Assembly: GCA_014379205.1 (NCBI GenBank)
Contig: JACMME010000311.1
Location: forward strand, 1-47,929
Reading direction: 5' to 3'
DNA: 47,929 nucleotides
From: Gemmatimonadaceae bacterium
Lineage (GTDB): Bacteria; Gemmatimonadota; Gemmatimonadetes; Gemmatimonadales; Gemmatimonadaceae
This document shows, one piece after another, positions 44,151 through 47,929 of the stretch (its first letter is position 1; each line of letters begins with the position of its first letter). The position numbers were made by a program, and so were the translations under genes. Below the pieces are notes generated by a model. That model ran no database searches. It worked only from the letters and a program-made list of their open reading frames with translations, and was not told the DNA's origin.

Positions 44151-45778
44151 CGAGGAGGTGCGATGTCCTCCTGCTTCGACAACCGACGCTTCGCGGCAGC
44201 TTCAAGCAAATCCTGCTGCGTCGTCGCGCCGCTGGTCAATTCCAGCGCCGCACTGATCGCGCGATCATAGCGCACCCGCCGGAGAAATTCCGCCTCCTGA
44301 CCAAAAACGTATCTCGCGATCTCGAAGCCGAGAAGCCGCGAGACAATCGGACTGCCTTCATCAAATGCGGTCCGAGGCAATGTCACGCCCCGCAGAATCA
44401 TTCGACGCCATAGCTCATCGAGCATTTTGGACGTAACCTCGAAGTCCGGAGATGCGACAAGGCGACCAGCCCTGAAGCCGAGCGCATACTCGGTAAGAGC
44501 GTCGCGAAACTTCGGTAGGTCGCTTCCCAGCGCCTGCTGAAGTCTCAGCGCAACGCTGTCGGCTTCCGCGGCGCGGGCCAGCAGATCCGGGGTAATTCCA
44601 CCACCACCAAATACGGTGCGGCCGGCGTCCGTCTTGAATCGCTCGCGCTCATCCAGCGGCGGCTCTCCCGGCAAGTCCTCCGTATCAGCCTCATCGTCCT
44701 CGGCGTCGGACTCCGGCGCAAACGGTTTCTGAATGCTGCGGCCAGAGGGAGTGTACCAGCGAGCCGTCGTAAGCTTGAGCGCGGCATCTCCTCCCACCCG
44801 AAATACGGACTGCGCGCTGCCCTTCCCGAACGTCGAAGCGCCAATAACGACGGCGCGATCGTGATCCTGAAGCGCTCCCGCCACAATCTCCGATGCGCTC
44901 GCTGAGCCGCCGTCCGTGAGAACGATCACGGGAAGATCCGGCCACGGTTGCTGGCCGTCGTCCACGAACTCGCGCATTCCGAGGCTTGCACGCCCGCGCA
45001 TTGTTACAATCTTCTGCCCGCGGTTCAGGAACAAATCCGATACGTCGACACCCTGGTCCAGCAGCCCGCCGGGATTCCCGCGCAGATCCAGCACCAGCGT
45101 CTTCATTCCGCGACGCCTGAGCCGGGATACTGCCTCGCGCAGCTCGTGAGCTGTCGTCTCGCTGAAAATATCGACGTCGACATAGCCGACTTGTCCGTTC
45201 AGCATTGTTGACTGCCTGACTGCAGGCGCGTGAATCTCGGCACGCTTAAGGTCGAAAGTCATCCGCTCCGTAACACCTGGTCGCTCTATGAGCAACTTGA
45301 TGCGCGTGCCACTTGGCCCACGCAATGTCTTGAGCGCCTCCTCCGGTGCAAGCCCTTTCGCTGGGCGTCCATCGACGGCAACGATCCGATCTCCGGTCTG
45401 AATGCCTGCTCGGGCCGCTGGCGTCCCCTCCATTGGCGCAATGATGGTGATCCAGTCTTCTCGCACGTCGATCTGTATACCAATGCCACCGTAGTTGCCG
45501 GTGGTGCTCTCGTTCAGCCGGGCGAACCGCTCGGGGGGGAGAAACGCAGAGTACGGGTCGTGGAGATTGTCGAGCATGCCATCAGCAGCCATTCGATACA
45601 GCCGCGCGTGGCTGAGAGTGTCCACGTAGTTGTTCGCCACCCGGCTTACAACCTGATTGAACAGTTTGGCGCGATCGAACATCCCGCCGCCCCCCTCGAG
45701 CCCGCGCTGGAGAAACCAGCCGCCGGTAATCAGGGCTCCGCTCATGGCGGAAAAGACGACAAGAGCTCGAGAACGCAT
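44147..45778 (-). CDS. ctpA: C-terminal processing peptidase (S41 family)
   Basis: A periplasmic serine protease, 543 residues. The N-terminal segment (ALVVFSAMSGALITGGWFL) is a signal anchor. A PDZ domain follows (GIGIQIDVREDWITIIAPMEG, AGIQTGDRIVAVDG), then the protease core with LDLRGNPGGLLDQGVDV and the Ser-Lys dyad at Ser294 (SASASEI) and Lys319 (FGKGSAQ), spaced 25 residues as in Prc. About 150 extra residues after the core include an acidic insert (DAEDDEADTED). ATG at 45778; an upstream in-frame ATG would read through the heptamer arm. Overlaps DUF2520 by 4 bases. Confidence 0.92.
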   Translation of the reverse strand: MRSRALVVFSAMSGALITGGWFLQRGLEGGGGMFDRAKLFNQVVSRVANNYVDTLSHARLYRMAADGMLDNLHDPYSAFLPPERFARLNESTTGNYGGIGIQIDVREDWITIIAPMEGTPAARAGIQTGDRIVAVDGRPAKGLAPEEALKTLRGPSGTRIKLLIERPGVTERMTFDLKRAEIHAPAVRQSTMLNGQVGYVDVDIFSETTAHELREAVSRLRRRGMKTLVLDLRGNPGGLLDQGVDVSDLFLNRGQKIVTMRGRASLGMREFVDDGQQPWPDLPVIVLTDGGSASASEIVAGALQDHDRAVVIGASTFGKGSAQSVFRVGGDAALKLTTARWYTPSGRSIQKPFAPESDAEDDEADTEDLPGEPPLDERERFKTDAGRTVFGGGGITPDLLARAAEADSVALRLQQALGSDLPKFRDALTEYALGFRAGRLVASPDFEVTSKMLDELWRRMILRGVTLPRTAFDEGSPIVSRLLGFEIARYVFGQEAEFLRRVRYDRAISAALELTSGATTQQDLLEAAAKRRLSKQEDIAPPR

Positions 45779-45814
45779 GGGACTGAGGCGAGGAAGTTGG
45801 GTGAGGTGGTTGGC

Positions 45815-45963
45815 GATCAGGAAACCAGGACCAGGTACCGCAATCAGGGTCTCTGAACACTGCATTACTTCGGAATATAGCTGATTCTCCAGTACACCCC
45901 TGGTGCAGGGTTGCTCCTCCCTCCGCCACTATGACTTGGTTACTGGCTCCTGGTTCCTGATCC
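45815..45963. repeat. Heptamer-repeat inverted arms between tmk and ctpA (site F)
   Basis: The left arm 45815-45839 (GATCAGG, AACCAGG, ACCAGG units) and right arm 45938-45963 (GGTTACT, GGCTCCT, GGTTCCT, GATC) are near-exact reverse complements apart from small gaps. The left arm lies in the ctpA leader and the right arm is inside the last codons of tmk. Loop of about 98 bases. Confidence 0.8.
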
Positions 45964-46618
45964 CTGCTTCCCCGCTCTCCGGCCAGCGCGCCTTGAAAGC
46001 CGCAACTATCCGCGCGAAAACCTGGTCAGCGCTTCCGTCGGCATCGATTGCAACGACGGGACCGCATTCCGGGTGCGCTGCTTGCCAGTATGGCTCATTG
46101 AACAGCATGAAGGCGCGTTCAACAGCCTCATGAAACGCGTTGCCTGCACCCTCCAGCCTATCATGCTCCCCTCGCTCAGCCGCACGCGCCAGACCACGTG
46201 CGGCCGGAAGCCGCAAAAGGATGGTAAGGTCCGGCGCGAGGCCGGCGGTCGCGAAGTGGTTCGCCGCACGAACAGCTTCTTCCGGCAAGTTGCGAGCGCC
46301 TATCTGGTATGCGTATGTGGAGAGAAAGAAGCGGTCGGCGATCACAGTCTGTCCCCGCCCGAGCGCTGGAGCAATTACTTCATCGACAAGCTCAGCACGG
46401 GATGCCATGAAAAGCAGCGCTTCGGCACGGGCCGAGAGTGCGCTCCTCGGATCGAGCAGCAATGCGCGGATTGTTTCTCCCGCTGGCGTGCCACCGGGCT
46501 CTCGAACGACTAGAGGCGCCGGGCTGTCACGCGCGAGATACTGTGCCAGGCGCGCTGCCTGAGTGCTTTTCCCTACACCTTCCGCACCGTCGATTACGAT
46601 GAACCGGCCGGTTCTCAC
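45929..46618 (-). CDS. tmk: Thymidylate kinase
   Basis: Phosphorylates dTMP to dTDP. 229 residues: IDGAEGVGKST (Walker A, Lys17), VREPGGTPAGE with the DR-type loop further on (VIADRFFLSTYAYQ), and the LID-region sequence AAERGEHDRLEG. GTG start at 46618. The last dozen or so residues (AGIRNQEPVTKS) are encoded by a heptamer-repeat arm and look added to the normal enzyme end. It follows ylbF by 7 bases in the reverse operon. Confidence 0.95.
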   Translation of the reverse strand: MRTGRFIVIDGAEGVGKSTQAARLAQYLARDSPAPLVVREPGGTPAGETIRALLLDPRSALSARAEALLFMASRAELVDEVIAPALGRGQTVIADRFFLSTYAYQIGARNLPEEAVRAANHFATAGLAPDLTILLRLPAARGLARAAERGEHDRLEGAGNAFHEAVERAFMLFNEPYWQAAHPECGPVVAIDADGSADQVFARIVAAFKARWPESGEAGIRNQEPVTKS

Positions 46619-46625
46619 GTTGCTG

Positions 46626-46982
46626 CTATCCCAGAGTGATGATGGAGCTCGTCGCGCCCTTACGGATTCCTTCCAGTATCCATTGGTTCACTCGCAGCAT
46701 GATTTTGTCGAAGTTTTCCTGCGATACCACCATGTCCTGATAGATGCGATTCACCTGCACCTTCTGTAGAAGGGTGTCGAGTTGCTGCTCGAGCTCCGGA
46801 GTAGGCCGCTCCCCGCGCTCCATCATTTGTTGAGCCTGGGTCTGAAGCTTCTCCATCTGTTGCAGGATAGAGGATGCTTCACGATCCTGGTGGAGCGCTT
46901 CACTTGCCCGCTTTACAGCCTTGTACTGATCGCTCTGGCCGAGCATGCGGCCCAACTCACGCGCTTTTTCCTCGAGATTCAT
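46626..46982 (-). CDS. YlbF/YmcA family protein
   Basis: 118 residues, entirely helical: LEEKARELGRMLGQSDQYKAV and ILQQMEKLQTQAQQMMERGE and the final block VNQWILEGI match the YlbF/YmcA (DUF964) family. In Bacillus these form the Y-complex that assists RNase Y in mRNA processing. Whether RNase Y exists in this organism cannot be seen. The ATG overlaps the prmC stop by 4 bases and the stop lies 7 bases before tmk. Confidence 0.8.
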   Translation of the reverse strand: MNLEEKARELGRMLGQSDQYKAVKRASEALHQDREASSILQQMEKLQTQAQQMMERGERPTPELEQQLDTLLQKVQVNRIYQDMVVSQENFDKIMLRVNQWILEGIRKGATSSIITLG

Positions 46983-47920
46983 CTGTCCGTCCGTGTAGCC
47001 AGGAGAATGCGGTCACGCCCCGTCAGGTCGGGTAGGATCGTGATGTGGTGATACTGCGTGGTATCTGCGGCAAGGCGTGCGGCGAGCGGGGCGCGCCGGG
47101 AGTCGACTTCCAAAGCGAGCAAGTCGAACGGTTCGAGGACACATGCTGCATCGCGTATGATCCGCTCGGTGGCGACCATGCCGTCGCCCCCGCTGAACAA
47201 CGCCACCGGCGGTTCCCAGTCGCGCACGGACGCTGGGAGTGAGAACGCTTCAGCAGTGGCGACGTATGGTGGGTTGGATACGACTACCCTGGCTCGCAAT
47301 TCGGCCACAGGTGCTAGAAAAGACCCATGACGAAACTCGACGCGCGAGTTGAGTAGCGGTGCAACGCGCGAAGCGTTTGCCCGGGCGATTGCGAGTGCAC
47401 CCGTGGAGATATCCGTTCCGACCACTTGCTCGAAGCGGGCCTCGGACGCAAGCGAGAGCGCAATCGCACCGCTTCCGGTGCCGATGTCAACCGCCAGTCC
47501 GCCCGCTGTGTTCGCGTGGTTCAGCACGGCCTCGACGAGGATTTCCGTTTCCTGCCGCGGAATGAGCACGCGATCGTCGACTTCCAGATTGAGATGACGA
47601 AAGGCGGCACGTCCGACGGAGTAGGCGAAAGGCGCGCCCATGGCGCGATGCGCGGATGCGCGGAGTGCGAGTGACTGGCTGTTCTGGCTAATGAGTTCCT
47701 GCCGATGGACAGCGGGCCACAGCCTGGGGACATCGAGAACTGCTGCGACGATGTCGGTGGCTTCGCGGCGGGGATCCGGAATGCGTGCCTGGCTCAGCAG
47801 GGCGGCAATCTCACCAATCAGGTCATGGACGGTTCGGTCCGCAACGAGACCGGTGCCCAGTTGGTACTGACCGGTGGCCAGGGCTCGGGCAAATCTCCGA
47901 GCGCGATCACCACTCCCCAT
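46979..47920 (-). CDS. prmC: Peptide chain release factor N5-glutamine methyltransferase
   Basis: Methylates the GGQ glutamine of RF1 and RF2. 313 residues as read: an N-terminal helical domain (LIGEIAALLSQARIPDPRREA), LIPRQETEILVEAVL, the SAM motif VDIGTGSGAIALSLA and the catalytic NPPY at about 216-219. The ATG at 47920 adds about 28 residues before the normal family start and lies in a heptamer run; no ATG, GTG or TTG occurs nearer, so the true start is uncertain. prmC commonly follows prfA, which may lie just beyond the window. Confidence 0.93.
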   Translation of the reverse strand: MGSGDRARRFARALATGQYQLGTGLVADRTVHDLIGEIAALLSQARIPDPRREATDIVAAVLDVPRLWPAVHRQELISQNSQSLALRASAHRAMGAPFAYSVGRAAFRHLNLEVDDRVLIPRQETEILVEAVLNHANTAGGLAVDIGTGSGAIALSLASEARFEQVVGTDISTGALAIARANASRVAPLLNSRVEFRHGSFLAPVAELRARVVVSNPPYVATAEAFSLPASVRDWEPPVALFSGGDGMVATERIIRDAACVLEPFDLLALEVDSRRAPLAARLAADTTQYHHITILPDLTGRDRILLATRTDR

Positions 47921-47929
47921 CCCCCATCC
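47913..47929. repeat. Heptamer-repeat arm at the window edge (site H)
   Basis: ACTCCCC, ATCCCCC, ATCC on the forward strand, read as GGATGGG units on the reverse strand. It is cut by the window end and overlaps the prmC start. The period and base use match sites E and G. Confidence 0.55.

Overview
The window is a gene-dense stretch of a GC-rich, Gram-negative bacterial chromosome with no mobile elements or CRISPR. Several features suggest Gemmatimonadota: secreted or lipoprotein genes with no close E. coli counterpart, a DUF4159/DUF4175 operon, an rpsF-rpsR-DUF2232-rplI cluster without ssb, a peptidase/propeller/barrel protein, and a YlbF-family gene beside tmk and prmC. LolA and an outer-membrane barrel show that a second membrane is present. 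The phylum call is an inference from gene content and should be checked by a marker-gene search.

Layout. 1-126: 3' end of a probable RND efflux permease. 372-2768: tRNA-Ser(GCU), gltX, lexA (forward). 2859-7926: reverse operon of a DinG helicase with an N-terminal JAMM/RadC-like domain, an FAH-family hydrolase, a DapL-like aminotransferase and a one-pass membrane protein, joined by very short gaps or overlaps. 8119-16011: reverse, tightly coupled operon rsmI, DUF4159, DUF4175, TPR protein, secreted protein; trxA lies upstream behind a terminator. 16582-21798: mce, an opposing lipoprotein gene, pdxJ, a pseudo-HPt protein, a flippase-like membrane protein and ispE. 21816-25646: tRNA-Gln(UUG), prs, rplY, pth, ychF. 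25873-31832: rpsF, rpsR, DUF2232, rplI, then rsfS and a 1078-residue peptidase/propeller/barrel protein. 31959-41309: SPOR lipoprotein, SPOR membrane protein with a degenerate P-loop-like domain, smc, FlgD-like secreted protein, MBL hydrolase, DAHP synthase. 41410-43278: lolA and a lipoprotein gene behind a structured leader. 43311-47920: reverse run prmC, ylbF, tmk, ctpA, DUF2520.

The genes are mostly housekeeping: aminoacylation, SOS control, ribosome assembly and release, isoprenoid, PLP and PRPP synthesis, chromosome organisation and envelope biogenesis.

The most unusual signal is non-coding. At least eight gene boundaries carry an inverted repeat whose arms are tandem, degenerate 7-bp units. 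The unit differs from site to site, but the two arms at one site match each other, and the G-rich arm always comes first on either strand. One array ends in six T residues like a terminator, one abuts the ychF start codon, and one arm forms the end of the tmk reading frame. Other candidate control elements are a palindrome before lexA, a near-perfect 24-bp palindrome between trxA and mce, a Shine-Dalgarno-covering hairpin before rpsF, and a hairpin that hides both the Shine-Dalgarno and the ATG of the lipoprotein gene at 42451.
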